64,000 bases of DNA from Rhodanobacteraceae bacterium (GTDB lineage: Bacteria; Pseudomonadota; Gammaproteobacteria; Xanthomonadales; SZUA-5), in NCBI GenBank assembly GCA_016713135.1, contig JADJPR010000016.1, positions 1-64,000 on the forward strand, written 5' to 3'. Numbering within the stretch: position 1 is the first letter of the stretch; each line of letters starts with the position of its first letter. The position numbers were made by a program, and so were the translations under genes. The notes below the pieces were generated by a model, which searched no databases, was not told the DNA's origin, and saw only the letters and a list, made by a program, of their open reading frames with translations. Positions 40,925 to 49,501 of this stretch are shown in pieces.

Positions 40925-41338
40925 TCAGAGCTGCGGCAACCCGCTCTCCAGCCACCAGGTCTTCACCGTCTCGTCGTAGCGCCAGCGCTGGCGGTCGACG
41001 ATGGTGCGGACGGTCTGGGTGGCGCGGTCGACCAGTTCGATCTGCACTGTCTGCAGCACGCGTCCTTCCGCATCGGTGGACTGCGGCGCTTCGTAGTAGC
41101 GCGAGACCTGGACCTGCTTCCAGCGCTCGCGCTGCTCTGCGGTAAACGGCTTCTCCGCGAGCACCGCCGGGTCGACATATGCCGCCGCCTGGTCGATCTC
41201 GTTCCAGCGGATCGCCGCGGCGTAGTTGTACAGGCGCACGCGCAGGCTTTCGTTCTTTGTCGCGCTGGCGCAGGCGCCGATGGCGAGCGCCGTCGCCGCG
41301 AGCAGTACCCAGGTCCATCTCGTCGCGATTGCTTTCAT
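40925..41338 (-). CDS. Hypothetical lipoprotein
   Basis: A 137-residue protein. The signal peptide ends in the lipobox AIGAC (Cys at about residue 23). The mature part (LRVRLYNYAAAIRWNEIDQA, then RERWKQVQVSRYYEAPQ) forms a single small alpha+beta domain of the NTF2/DUF-like type seen in many gammaproteobacterial lipoproteins that respond to envelope conditions. The C-terminus WRYDETVKTWWLESGLPQL is typical. The start overlaps the stop of the thioesterase gene (ATGA), so the two are translated together. Function unknown. Confidence 0.8.
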   Translation of the reverse strand: MKAIATRWTWVLLAATALAIGACASATKNESLRVRLYNYAAAIRWNEIDQAAAYVDPAVLAEKPFTAEQRERWKQVQVSRYYEAPQSTDAEGRVLQTVQIELVDRATQTVRTIVDRQRWRYDETVKTWWLESGLPQL

Positions 41339-41811
41339 GCCGGGTCCTCAGCCTTCCGTTTGGACACGAATCGTGCACGCAGCGTGGTCGCCGGTCCAGC
41401 CTCGCCGGCTGCCGCGGCGTACAGGGTGATGCGGGCCTTGCCGCGCGCGGCCTGCATCGCGACGAAGTCTGCCAGCGATTGCCCGTCGTCGGCGCGCGCG
41501 ACGATCTCGATCTCGCCCCAGACCGGCGCCAGGTAGTCGATCTGCGAGTCCTGCACGTAGATGTCGGGCTCCATCGCGTGCTCGCGCAATGCAAGGCGCG
41601 CCAGGCCCCAGCAGGCCAGGGTGAGCAGACTGGCGAGGCTGCCACCGAAGGCGCAGCCCTTGTCGTTGACATTCGGCCCCAGCGGCGCGGCGAGGCGCAG
41701 GGTGCGGCCGTCGTACGCGACGACGCGCAACTGCATCGCACGGGTCAGCGGGATCTGCGACAGCAACTCGTGTTCCAGGAAGGCGGCGGCTTCGGACTGT
41801 GCGGGGATCAT
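41335..41811 (-). CDS. Hotdog-fold thioesterase (YiiD C-terminal type)
   Basis: About 158 residues. LEHELLSQIPLTRAMQLRVV and PLGPNVNDKGCAFGGSLASL are the conserved blocks of the putative thioesterase domain found at the C-terminus of YiiD; the long hotdog helix is SLASLLTLACWGLARLAL. It presumably hydrolyses acyl-CoA thioesters. ATG 41811 (MIPAQSEAAAFLEH) is preferred as the start since it sits just before the domain; ATGs at 41868 and 41892 would add an uncertain leader. It is followed by and overlaps the lipoprotein gene. Confidence 0.82.
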   Translation of the reverse strand: MIPAQSEAAAFLEHELLSQIPLTRAMQLRVVAYDGRTLRLAAPLGPNVNDKGCAFGGSLASLLTLACWGLARLALREHAMEPDIYVQDSQIDYLAPVWGEIEIVARADDGQSLADFVAMQAARGKARITLYAAAAGEAGPATTLRARFVSKRKAEDPA

Positions 41812-41892
41812 GGGGTACTCGATGGGGTGAGCGTTCTGGTCGCCATTGCCGGTCCGCATGTCGTGCATCGGGCTGTCGCGCACCCTGGTCAA

Positions 41893-42043
41893 GAAAATCT
41901 TGTCCGCAAAGGACGCAAAGGACGCGAAGAAAGCAAGAGCATCCTCGGCTGCAGAGCTTTCCCGAGCCCGCGGATCCGACCACTGGCCTCTGCTCTACTT
42001 TGCGTCCTTTGCGTCCTTTGCGGACAAATGTCCTCTACTTCAT
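41893..42043. repeat. AAAGGACGC-family hairpin, copy 2
   Basis: The left arm GTCCGCAAAGGACGCAAAGG (continuing ACGCGAAG) pairs with the right arm TTTGCGTCCTTTGCGTCCTT ending TGCGGAC. The loop is about 55 bases and has no similarity to the copy at 29888-30010, while the arms and the 3' flank do. Confidence 0.85.
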
Positions 42044-42052
42044 TCACGTAGA

Positions 42053-43096
42053 TCATTCATCCCCAAGAGGGCGCGTGTCGAGCAGGGCCTGCGCCTGGGC
42101 TGCCAGTGGGTGGGTGGCGGCCGCCAGGCGCTCGAGCGCGGCGCGGGCGCGGGGTGGATCCACCTCGATCAAGGTGCGCGCGAGGGCCAGCGCGATCTCC
42201 GGGCGACGCTCGCGTGCATAGGCCTCGCGCCAGATCGGATGGGCGGCGCGCGCGCCGGCCAGGTGTTCCAGCAGGTCACCGAGTTCGATCAGTTGCGCGA
42301 GATCGATGTGTCCGTCGCGGCGCAGCGCCGACAGCGCCTTCGAGCGCTCGCGCGCATCCGCGTGGGCCGCATGGCAGTCCGCCCACGCCGGGGCGAGCAG
42401 CGCATCGAAAGGCGCTTCAAGCGCAGTCCACACGCGTTCGGCCAGACCTTCCCAATAGAGCGCGGCGGCGGCGCTGCGGTGACTGCCGCCAGCCAGCGTG
42501 GGGCCGCCCAGCGCGTCGATGCGCCGCCCGGTGGGATGGTCCACCGGAATCCGGTCGAGCAGCGGCTGCCAGCCGCCGCGGCCACGCTGCTCGATGCGTG
42601 CGCGCAGTTCGCCGAATGCGCGCGTCGGCGGCGCGGCCTCGCGCCGTGCGCGCCGGGTCCACGGCGCCAGCCAGTCCTCGCGCCCGATCTGTGCCGCCGT
42701 CTCCAGCCGCGACAGGGTCCGCGCCAGCACCACGCGACCGACTCGCCCGACCACCCGCGCATCGTCGCCGCCATCGAGCGCACCCGGCACCACGCGCGCG
42801 CCGGTCAGGGCGAGCGCCAGCGCCGCGCGCACCTCGTCGGCATCCAGCACCTGCATCAGCGGCCACCCCAAGGCGAGCGTGGCCTTGCGCGCGGCGAACC
42901 AGCCGCCCGGCGCGTGCATCCGGATCGCAAACTCCGCGGTGTGCAGGATCTGCGCCGGCTTCGAGCACTTGAGGCCCTCGCAGAGCGCGTCGACATCGCG
43001 CGTCAGCGCCGGTACGTCCTCGCGGTCGAAGGGCATGCCGGCAGGCGCGCCCGTGCCCACCAGGCTGGACGCCTCGATTCGTGCATCGACCTGCAT
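42053..43096 (-). CDS. Hypothetical protein, possibly an inactive M48-like domain
   Basis: A 347-residue protein without signal peptide or membrane segments. The region LCEGLKCSKPAQILHTAEFA...LALGWPLMQVLDADEVRAALALAL resembles the run-up to the HExxH zinc site of M48 peptidases (strand-turn then PLL..L...E.RA.LAHE.GH). Here ALALTGARVV stands where HEFGH would be, so no peptidase activity is expected. The rest is Ala/Arg-rich and helical, with a tail (LARTLIEVDPPRARAALERL) of TPR-like character. The resemblance is by eye and needs structure prediction. It is transcribed in the same direction as the thioesterase, across a hairpin element. Confidence 0.65.
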   Translation of the reverse strand: MQVDARIEASSLVGTGAPAGMPFDREDVPALTRDVDALCEGLKCSKPAQILHTAEFAIRMHAPGGWFAARKATLALGWPLMQVLDADEVRAALALALTGARVVPGALDGGDDARVVGRVGRVVLARTLSRLETAAQIGREDWLAPWTRRARREAAPPTRAFGELRARIEQRGRGGWQPLLDRIPVDHPTGRRIDALGGPTLAGGSHRSAAAALYWEGLAERVWTALEAPFDALLAPAWADCHAAHADARERSKALSALRRDGHIDLAQLIELGDLLEHLAGARAAHPIWREAYARERRPEIALALARTLIEVDPPRARAALERLAAATHPLAAQAQALLDTRPLGDE

Positions 43097-43282
43097 GGAT
43101 CCTCTGTCGCCGCGTGCGCAAGGCGGCGCAACCTAACCGCCCGCACCCGCGCCGCGCAAGCCACGACGGAAGTCGACTGACCCTTCAGGCCCGCTTCGGC
43201 GACAATTGCGCATCATCAAGTCCAGCGCTGCACACTGCCGGCAGTATCCGGCGCGGCGCAAACCGCACCCAGGGATAGAACC

Positions 43283-44329
43283 ATGACCATCGAAACGGAC
43301 GTCGTCATCGTCGGCGCAGGCCCCGTCGGCCTGTTCCAGGTCTTCGAACTCGGCCTGCTCGGCATCAAGGCGCATGTGGTCGACGCGCTGCCGGCCACCG
43401 GCGGCCAATGCATCGAGCTGTACCCGGACAAGCCGATCTACGACATCCCGGCGCTGCCGGTGGTCACCGGCAAGGAACTGACCGACAACCTGATGCAGCA
43501 GATCGCGCCCTTCCATCCGGAGTTCCACCTGGACCAGGAAGTGTCGGTGGTCGAGAAGATCGATGAGCTGCACTTCCGCGTCGCCACCAGCAAGGGCACC
43601 GAGTTCAAAGCCAAGGCGGTGATCGTCGCCGCGGGCCTGGGTGCCTTCCAGGCGCGCAAGGTGCCGGTGGCTGGCGCGGAAGCCTTCGAGGGCCGCCAGA
43701 TCCACTACTCGGTGAAGAACCCGGAGCAGTTCCGCGGCAAGGACCTGGTGATCCTCGGCGGCGGCGATTCGGCGCTGGACTGGGTGCTTGCGCTGCAGCC
43801 GATGGCACGCAGCGTGGTGCTGATCCACCGCTCCAATGAATTCCGCGCCGCGCCCGCCTCGGTGGCCAAGATGCGCGCGCTGTGCGACGAGATGCAGATG
43901 CAGCTGATGATCGGCAATGTCACCGGGATCAAGACCGAGGGCGATACCCTCAAGGGCATCAATGTGATCGGTGCCGACACCGTCACCCGGGTGGTCGAGT
44001 TCGACCACCTGCTCGCCTTCTACGGCCTGTCGCCCAAGCTCGGGCCGATCGCCACCTGGGGCCTGGGGATCGACAAGAACCAGATCACGGTCGACACCGA
44101 GCGCTTCGAGACCAGTGTGCCGGGCATCTACGCGGTGGGCGACATCAACACCTACCCCGGCAAGAAAAAGCTGATCCTCTGCGGTTTCCACGAGGCCGCG
44201 CTCGCCGCCTTCGCGATCAAGGCGCGCATGAACCCCGGCGCGAAGGTGCACCTGCAATACACCACCACCAGCCCGATCATGCACCAGCGCCTCGGGGTGC
44301 AGCCGCAGGTCGAGCTGACCGCGATCTGA
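43283..44329 (+). CDS. Ferredoxin/flavodoxin-NADP+ reductase, thioredoxin-reductase-like (FNR2) type
   Basis: A 348-residue FAD- and NADPH-binding flavoenzyme that exchanges electrons between NADPH and ferredoxin. An FAD dinucleotide fold at the start (VVIVGAGPVGLFQVFELG), the family marker ATGGQCIELYPDKPIYDIP, an NADPH fold (VILGGGDSALDWVLAL) and a C-terminal FAD motif (GIYAVGDINTYPGKKKLI) are present. The redox-active CxxC pair of true thioredoxin reductases is absent, which separates this family from TrxB. It is convergent with the DUF481 gene; a hairpin lies between. Confidence 0.93.
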   Translation: MTIETDVVIVGAGPVGLFQVFELGLLGIKAHVVDALPATGGQCIELYPDKPIYDIPALPVVTGKELTDNLMQQIAPFHPEFHLDQEVSVVEKIDELHFRVATSKGTEFKAKAVIVAAGLGAFQARKVPVAGAEAFEGRQIHYSVKNPEQFRGKDLVILGGGDSALDWVLALQPMARSVVLIHRSNEFRAAPASVAKMRALCDEMQMQLMIGNVTGIKTEGDTLKGINVIGADTVTRVVEFDHLLAFYGLSPKLGPIATWGLGIDKNQITVDTERFETSVPGIYAVGDINTYPGKKKLILCGFHEAALAAFAIKARMNPGAKVHLQYTTTSPIMHQRLGVQPQVELTAI

Positions 44330-44340
44330 CCCCGGGAGCC

Positions 44341-44517
44341 TCATTCAACGCAGAGACGCAGAGGACGCAGAGAAGAGCGGGAGCAGGATCGGAAAGGCAC
44401 TTCTCCGCGCCTCCCCGTCTCGGCATCGGGAATCTGTTGAACGCAGAGACGCAGAGAAAGCATCGAGAGCGCTTTTCTCTGCGTTTCCTCTGCGTCCTCC
44501 GCGTCTCCGCGTTTAAC
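44341..44517. repeat. ACGCAGAGGACGCAGAG-family hairpin, copy 2 (duplicated left arm)
   Basis: Two left arms (CAACGCAGAGACGCAGAGGA at 44345 and GAACGCAGAGACGCAGAGAA at 44439) precede one right arm (TTTCTCTGCGTTTCCTCTGC, then GTCCTCCGCGTCTCC). It lies between convergent genes. Confidence 0.85.
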
Positions 44518-44530
44518 TGGATCGGACGCG

Positions 44531-45247
44531 TCAGAAGCTGTACACCAGGTTGGTGGTGAACAGCGAGTCGGTCTTCTTCAGGCCCGGGGCGACGTCCGAG
44601 TTGTGGCGGAATTGCAGGCCGGCCTTGAGCGCCAGCTTGGCGTTCATCTTGACCACGACGCCGCTGTCGTTCTGCGCGAAAGTGTTGTCCGAGCCCGCTT
44701 CCACCAGCAGGATGTTCTCGAAGGAGGTCTGCGCGTTGAAGGCGTGGTTGTAGGCCATGCGGCCGCGGAACACGGCCTCGCCGTCGGTCTGACCGGTGGC
44801 GACTTCCTTGTAGCGGCGGTAACCGGGGCCGCCTTCGAACAGCCACTGGGTGGTGTCGTTCTTGACCGCATACCAGCCGGCGCCGATCGACGCGATGGTC
44901 TGGTACTCGTAGGGCGCGAAATCGTCGTTTTCGTAACGCAGCGAGCCGATCAGGTAGGCGCGCTCGCTGAACTTCCAGGCGCTCGAACCGCTGAGCTCAT
45001 AGCGGTTGGCAGTCAACTGCAACTCGTCGGTTCCGTCGATCTCACCCTTCTGGCGCAGCGCAGAAGCACCGATGTCGTGCTTCCACTGCGTGTCTTCGAA
45101 GGACAGGCCGAGCTTGGCATTCAGGCTCTCGGTCTCGGAGTTGCCGCGGGTCAGGGCCAGGCCGAGCTCGCCCGAGCCTTTCCAGCCGTCTTCGGCGATG
45201 GCCATACCGCTGGCGGCGAGCAGCGCCAGGAACAGGGTCTTGCGCAT
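44531..45247 (-). CDS. DUF481 family outer-membrane protein
   Basis: A 238-residue protein with a signal peptide (residues 1-18, MRKTLFLALLAASGMAIAED) and a run of amphipathic beta-strands typical of a small salt-inducible YdiY-type outer-membrane barrel: GSGELGLALTRGNSETESLN, then KFSERAYLIGSLRYENDDFA and a terminal strand TTNLVYSF ending in Phe, the barrel-assembly signal. The role of the family is unknown. It has its own gene unit and converges with the reductase gene. Confidence 0.9.
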   Translation of the reverse strand: MRKTLFLALLAASGMAIAEDGWKGSGELGLALTRGNSETESLNAKLGLSFEDTQWKHDIGASALRQKGEIDGTDELQLTANRYELSGSSAWKFSERAYLIGSLRYENDDFAPYEYQTIASIGAGWYAVKNDTTQWLFEGGPGYRRYKEVATGQTDGEAVFRGRMAYNHAFNAQTSFENILLVEAGSDNTFAQNDSGVVVKMNAKLALKAGLQFRHNSDVAPGLKKTDSLFTTNLVYSF

Positions 45248-45373
45248 GGGGTGTCCTCAAGTCGTCGGTGCAAGGACGGCCGATGCTTGAGGCGCGGCAC
45301 TGAATCGCTGGTGAGCGCAGCGGCAGCCGAAGGCAGGCGCGTTGGCCGGCCTTCAGCTTGGCGGGAACCCGGA

Positions 45374-46084
45374 TCAGCGCTGCATGAAACTGCCGAACAT
45401 TTTCGAACCCGCGGCCAGCAAATCCTGCGCGTCGACATCGCCGTCGCCGTCGCTGTCGAGCAGGCTGCCCACCGCCTTCGGCACGCCGCCGCCCTGGCCA
45501 CCGAAGCCGCGCGTGACCTGACCGAGCAAGTCCGACAGGCCGCCGGCATCCAGGCCCTGCGTCTGCGTCGCCTGGCCCAGCGTGCCCATCAGCATCGGCG
45601 CCAGCATCGCCATCAGCCTGGCCGCGGCGCCGGAATCCAGCCCCGACGCGCGCGCGACGCCGGCCGCGGCGCGCGGCTGCGCCTGGCCGAAGACATGGCC
45701 GAGGATCGCCGCGCCATTGTCCAGCGGCGAGCGCTGCGCGCCCTGCGGCTGGCCACCGCCCATTGCGCCCATGACGGCGCCCATCAGGCCGCCGAGCCCG
45801 CCGCCGCCGAGCAGGTCGCCCATGCCGCCGCCGGTCCCTCCGCCACCGAGCAATCCACCGAGCAGGCCGCCCAGGTCCACGCCCTGGTGGTCGCGCGTGA
45901 CCGCGCGGTGTAGCGCCTCGGCGCCTTGCGATGTGCTCGCATTGCGCTGCATTGCGCCCATCAGCATCGGCAGCGCGGCCTGGATCGCGCCCTGCGTCTG
46001 CTGCGGCGTTGCGCCGAGCTGCGCCGCCATGCGTTGGATCGTGTCGGGGCCGAGCTGGCCGAGCAGACTGTCGAGTGCGTTCAT
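45374..46084 (-). CDS. DUF937 protein with a C-terminal EF-hand-like loop
   Basis: A 236-residue protein. Residues 1-60 (MNALDSLLGQLGPDTIQRMA, then ALPMLMGAMQRNAS) are the DUF937 opening, also called YidB-like. A glycine-rich segment (70-110) separates it from a second helical half (LDNGAAILGHVFG, 121-133). Residues 210-221 (DSDGDGDVDAQD) form a perfect EF-hand/dockerin-type calcium loop, unusual at the end of this family. No signal peptide is present. Function unknown. It is divergent from rsgA and shares a 75-base promoter gap with it. Confidence 0.85.
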   Translation of the reverse strand: MNALDSLLGQLGPDTIQRMAAQLGATPQQTQGAIQAALPMLMGAMQRNASTSQGAEALHRAVTRDHQGVDLGGLLGGLLGGGGTGGGMGDLLGGGGLGGLMGAVMGAMGGGQPQGAQRSPLDNGAAILGHVFGQAQPRAAAGVARASGLDSGAAARLMAMLAPMLMGTLGQATQTQGLDAGGLSDLLGQVTRGFGGQGGGVPKAVGSLLDSDGDGDVDAQDLLAAGSKMFGSFMQR

Positions 46085-46159
46085 GGCGTGCTCCCTGGGT
46101 TGGAAAGCCGATCATCGCACCGAACGCTGGCAACGGTTGCGGGCTAGACTCCGCTCCGC

Positions 46160-47239
46160 ATGCTCACCGCCGCCGACATCGACCGCCTCTCGCACATCGG
46201 TTTTCGCGCCGAACACTGGCCCGAACTCGTGGTGCCCGACGACAGCGTCGTCGCACGCATCGTCGAGCAGCATCGCTCCGGCTATGTGATCCACGATGGC
46301 AGCGACACTTTCCCGGCCAAGTCCCTGCCACGGCTGCGCCACCGGGTGGACCACGCCAGCGAGCGCCCGTGCGTGGGCGACTGGTGCATCGCCGCGCTGC
46401 GCCATGGCGGCGAATGGATGATCGAGGAACTGCTGCCGCGCTTCTCGACGCTGGTGCGCGGCGCGGCCGGCGAGACCCAGGCCAAGCAGGCGATCGCCGC
46501 GAACATCGACCATGTCCTGGTGGTCACCGGGCTGGACCGAGATTTCAACCTGCGCCGCATCGAGCGCTACCTGACGCTGGTCAGCAACTCGGGCGCGCGG
46601 CCCTGCCTGGTGTTGACCAAGGCCGACCGCGCCGAGGACGTCGAGGCCTTCCGCGCCCAGGTGGAAGCGATCGCCCCCGGCACCGGGCTGTACGCGATCA
46701 ATGCCAAGTCCGCCGAGAGCTGCGCGGCGCTCGCCGCCGAGCTGCAGCCAGGCCAGACCGCGGTGCTGGTGGGCTCATCCGGCGCCGGCAAATCGACCCT
46801 GACCAACACCCTGCTCGGCAGCGAGCTGCAGGCCACCGGCACGATCCGCGAGAGCGATGGCCGCGGCCGCCACACCACCGTTTCGCGCGCGCTGAAGCCC
46901 TTGCCCGGCGGCGCCTGCCTGATCGACACCCCGGGCCTGCGCGAGATCAAGCTGACCGGCGAGGAAGACCTGGCCGACGCCGGCTTCGACGACATCGAGG
47001 CGCTCGCCAGCGCATGCCGCTTCCGCGACTGCCGCCACGAGAAGGAACCCGGCTGCGCCGTACGCGGCGCGGTCGAGCGCGGCGAAGTGGAACCCGCGCG
47101 CCTGGCCAGCTGGTCCAAACTCGGCGGCGAAATTGCCCGCGCCGGGGAATCCGCGCTGCAACGCGTCCAGCGCAAGCAGCACGACGCCAGCATGGCGCGG
47201 GCGCTGCGCGATGTGCTGAAGAAGAAGGGGCGGAAGTGA
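46160..47239 (+). CDS. rsgA: Small ribosomal subunit biogenesis GTPase RsgA
   Basis: A circularly permuted GTPase (359 residues) that checks late 30S subunit maturation. The order of motifs, NKxD-type LTKAD (about 153), then G1 GSSGAGKSTL (211-220), G2 with HTTVSR, and G3 DTPGLRE, is the permuted one. An N-terminal OB-fold (about 25-100) and a C-terminal zinc finger (CRFRDCRHEKEPGC) complete the enzyme. It converges with the NatB-like permease gene across a GTGAAACGT hairpin. Confidence 0.95.
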   Translation: MLTAADIDRLSHIGFRAEHWPELVVPDDSVVARIVEQHRSGYVIHDGSDTFPAKSLPRLRHRVDHASERPCVGDWCIAALRHGGEWMIEELLPRFSTLVRGAAGETQAKQAIAANIDHVLVVTGLDRDFNLRRIERYLTLVSNSGARPCLVLTKADRAEDVEAFRAQVEAIAPGTGLYAINAKSAESCAALAAELQPGQTAVLVGSSGAGKSTLTNTLLGSELQATGTIRESDGRGRHTTVSRALKPLPGGACLIDTPGLREIKLTGEEDLADAGFDDIEALASACRFRDCRHEKEPGCAVRGAVERGEVEPARLASWSKLGGEIARAGESALQRVQRKQHDASMARALRDVLKKKGRK

Positions 47240-47280
47240 CGGGCGGGGGTTGGCTTCTCCGCACATGCGACAGCGCAAGC

Positions 47281-47351
47281 AAAGTGAAATGTGAAACGTA
47301 AGACGTCAATGGAACCGCGCTCCGATTGACGTTTCACGTTTCACATTTCAC
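47281..47351. repeat. GTGAAACGT-family hairpin, copy 2
   Basis: GTGAAATGTGAAACGTAAGA (continuing CGTCAAT) pairs with ATTGACGTTTCACGTTTCAC (continuing ATTTCAC) over about 27 bases with few mismatches. The loop is GGAACCGCGCTCCG. It lies 40 bases after rsgA and 57 before the permease stop, between convergent genes. Confidence 0.85.
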
Positions 47352-47408
47352 CCCGCTTGCCACCAACCACAACCGGCGAGCCGCAAGCGGCTCGCCGGCA
47401 GCGAAAGT

Positions 47409-48584
47409 TCAGGCAGAGATCGCCAAATGCTCGCGGTGGTACAGCCTGGCCGCGACCAGCGCGATGACGATGCCGATGGCCAGGGTGCAGCCGATCGACG
47501 CCGCGGCCTGCCACGGCACCACGGATTCGCCGCGCACGGTCTGTTCGATCAGCAGCTGGTGGCTGAGCAGCGGCACCGCGTACATCCAGTCGGCCGGCTT
47601 GACCGGGTTCAGCGCCATCAGCATCGACGGGATCGCCGGCAGGATGATCAGCAGGGTGTTGTAGGTCTGCGCCTCGCGGAAGCCCTTGGCGAAGGCCGAG
47701 ACGCTGGTCAGCAGGCCGGCGCCGATCAGGCCGAGCGGCGCAACCACCAGGAACAGCAGCGCGATCTCGGTGGGGCCGAACTTCACCACCATGCCGATCT
47801 TCTCCACCGGCAGCAGCGGGCCGACTGCGGCAAAGGCGAGCAGCGAGATCGCCAGCGAGACCACGGCGAAGGCGAAGGTGGCCATCAGCTTGCCGCCCAT
47901 GATCTGGCCACGGCTGACCGGGTTGATCAGCAGCGGCTCCAGCGACTGGCGCTCGCGCTCGCCGGCGGTGGCGTCGGTGGCGAGGTAATTGCCGCCGGCG
48001 AACACGGTCAGGATCAGCAGGTAGGGCAGCATCGCCAGCAACATGCCGCTGCGGCTCTGCGGCGTGGACTGGTCGACATCCGCGATCAGCACCGGCTGCA
48101 CCACCTCGGGGCTGATGCCGCGCACCAGCAGGCGCTGCGAGACGGTCACCGAGGCGTACTCGCCGATCAGTCGCTCGGCGCGACGGATGGTCTGCTCCGC
48201 CTTCTGCTGCGAGCGGTCGACGATCAGCTCCAGGGTCGCCGCACGGCCCTCGCGCCATTGCTCCGCGTACTCCGCCGGGATGCGCAGCACCACGTCCACA
48301 TCGCGTTTGCGGATCGCCGCTTCGGCATCGGCCGGCGCGGGCTCGATCTCCACCTCGTGGGTCTTCAGCCAGGCGATCAGGTTGGGTGCGTGCTCGCCGC
48401 CAGCCACCGGCAGCTTCAGCGGCTTCTCGGCGCGTTCCAGGGTCACCGAGATCATCAGCCCGATCAGCCCGGCGAACAGCACCGGGCCCATCAGCGTGCC
48501 GAGCACGAAGGTGCTGAACATGGTGCGGCGGTCGCGCATGTTCTCGCGCACTTCCTTCCAGAAAACCACTTTCCACGGGCTCAC
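47409..48584 (-). CDS. ABC-2 type exporter permease, NatB-like
   Basis: A 391-residue permease of the ABC-2/NatB type. The start MSPWKVVFWKEVRENMRDRR is followed by a first membrane helix (about 24-46), a large extracytoplasmic domain (about 50-175) and five C-terminal helices. The conserved loop LATDATAGERERQSLEPLLI precedes the core. It works with the ATPase encoded just upstream, its start overlapping that stop (ATGA). In Bacillus NatAB exports sodium; the substrate here is unknown. Its 3' end meets the rsgA hairpin. Confidence 0.9.
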   Translation of the reverse strand: MSPWKVVFWKEVRENMRDRRTMFSTFVLGTLMGPVLFAGLIGLMISVTLERAEKPLKLPVAGGEHAPNLIAWLKTHEVEIEPAPADAEAAIRKRDVDVVLRIPAEYAEQWREGRAATLELIVDRSQQKAEQTIRRAERLIGEYASVTVSQRLLVRGISPEVVQPVLIADVDQSTPQSRSGMLLAMLPYLLILTVFAGGNYLATDATAGERERQSLEPLLINPVSRGQIMGGKLMATFAFAVVSLAISLLAFAAVGPLLPVEKIGMVVKFGPTEIALLFLVVAPLGLIGAGLLTSVSAFAKGFREAQTYNTLLIILPAIPSMLMALNPVKPADWMYAVPLLSHQLLIEQTVRGESVVPWQAAASIGCTLAIGIVIALVAARLYHREHLAISA

Positions 48585-49315
48585 AGCGAGAGTCCTTCTT
48601 CCGAACCGATGATCTTGACGAAGGCGTCCTCGAGGTTCGCCTCGCCGGCCTGGGCACGCAGCTCGTCAGCCGTGCCCTGCGCCACCACATGTCCCTTGGC
48701 GATCACCACGATGCGATCGCACAGGGCAGCCACCTCCTGCATGATGTGGCTGCTGAACAGCACGCAGCGCCCCTCTGCACGCAATTGCTGCATGAACTTG
48801 CGCAATGAGCGCGTAGCCATCACGTCCAAGCCATTGGTCGGCTCGTCCAGCAGCACGTTGCGTGGATCGTGCACCAGCGCGCGGGCGATCGCGGTCTTGA
48901 CCCGCTGGCCGTTGGAGAAGCCCTCGGTACGCCGGCCGGCGATGTCGGCGATGTCGAGCGCGGCGATCAGCGCATCGGTGCGCGCCTTCAGCGTGGCCTC
49001 GTCCAGCCCGTGCAGGCGCCCGAAGTACTCGATGTTCTCGCGTGCCGTGAGCCGCTTGTACAGCCCGCGCGCATCCGGCAGCACGCCGAGCTTGCGCCGC
49101 GCGCCGTCCGGATCGGTGGTGATATCGCTGCCGTCGACCTTGATCGACCCGGTCTCCGGCTTCATCAGGGTGTAGAGCATGCGCAGCGTGGTGGTCTTGC
49201 CGGCACCGTTCGGGCCCAGCAGGCCGGTGATCTCGCCGTCGCGCGCGGTGAAGCTGACGCCATCGACGGCCTTCACCGCGCCGAAGGTCTTGCGCAGGTT
49301 GGTTAGTTCGAGCAT
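48581..49315 (-). CDS. ABC transporter ATP-binding protein, NatA-like
   Basis: A 244-residue ATPase. Walker A GPNGAGKTTT, a variant signature FSNGQRVKTAIARAL in place of LSGGQ, Walker B NVLLDEPTNGLD and switch histidine (LFSSHIMQE) are all present. It powers the NatB-like permease encoded downstream. ATG 49315 (MLELTNLRKTFGAVKAVDG) is the conserved start; upstream frames run into a G-rich hairpin. The pair forms an operon by overlap. Confidence 0.92.
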   Translation of the reverse strand: MLELTNLRKTFGAVKAVDGVSFTARDGEITGLLGPNGAGKTTTLRMLYTLMKPETGSIKVDGSDITTDPDGARRKLGVLPDARGLYKRLTARENIEYFGRLHGLDEATLKARTDALIAALDIADIAGRRTEGFSNGQRVKTAIARALVHDPRNVLLDEPTNGLDVMATRSLRKFMQQLRAEGRCVLFSSHIMQEVAALCDRIVVIAKGHVVAQGTADELRAQAGEANLEDAFVKIIGSEEGLSL

Positions 49316-49332
49316 GGGGAGGGTCCTTGAAG

Positions 49333-49497
49333 GGCGTAAAGGCGGGGCAAGGGGAAGGGGGCGGGGGACCTGACCTGGGGCCTTGGATCCCGCCTGCAGC
49401 AATCCGAACCTGCGCGGTTCGTCTTGATGTCCGGCCCACGTCGCCGACCGCAAGCCGCACTGCATTCCCCCTGCCCCTGCCCCCGCCCCGCTTCTGC
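49333..49497. repeat. GGGGCAAGGGG-family hairpin, copy 2
   Basis: The left arm GCGGGGCAAGGGGAAGGGGG (continuing CGGGGGACC) pairs with the right arm CCCCCTGCCCCTGCCCCCGC (continuing CCCGC). The loop is about 95 bases. It lies just after the hydrolase gene and before the ABC operon on the same strand. Confidence 0.8.
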
Positions 49498-49501
49498 TGT
49501 C

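Noticed and set aside
43133..44344. 403-codon minus-strand frame opposite the ferredoxin-NADP reductase gene
   Set aside because: Antisense shadow; the plus strand has intact FAD and NADPH motifs.
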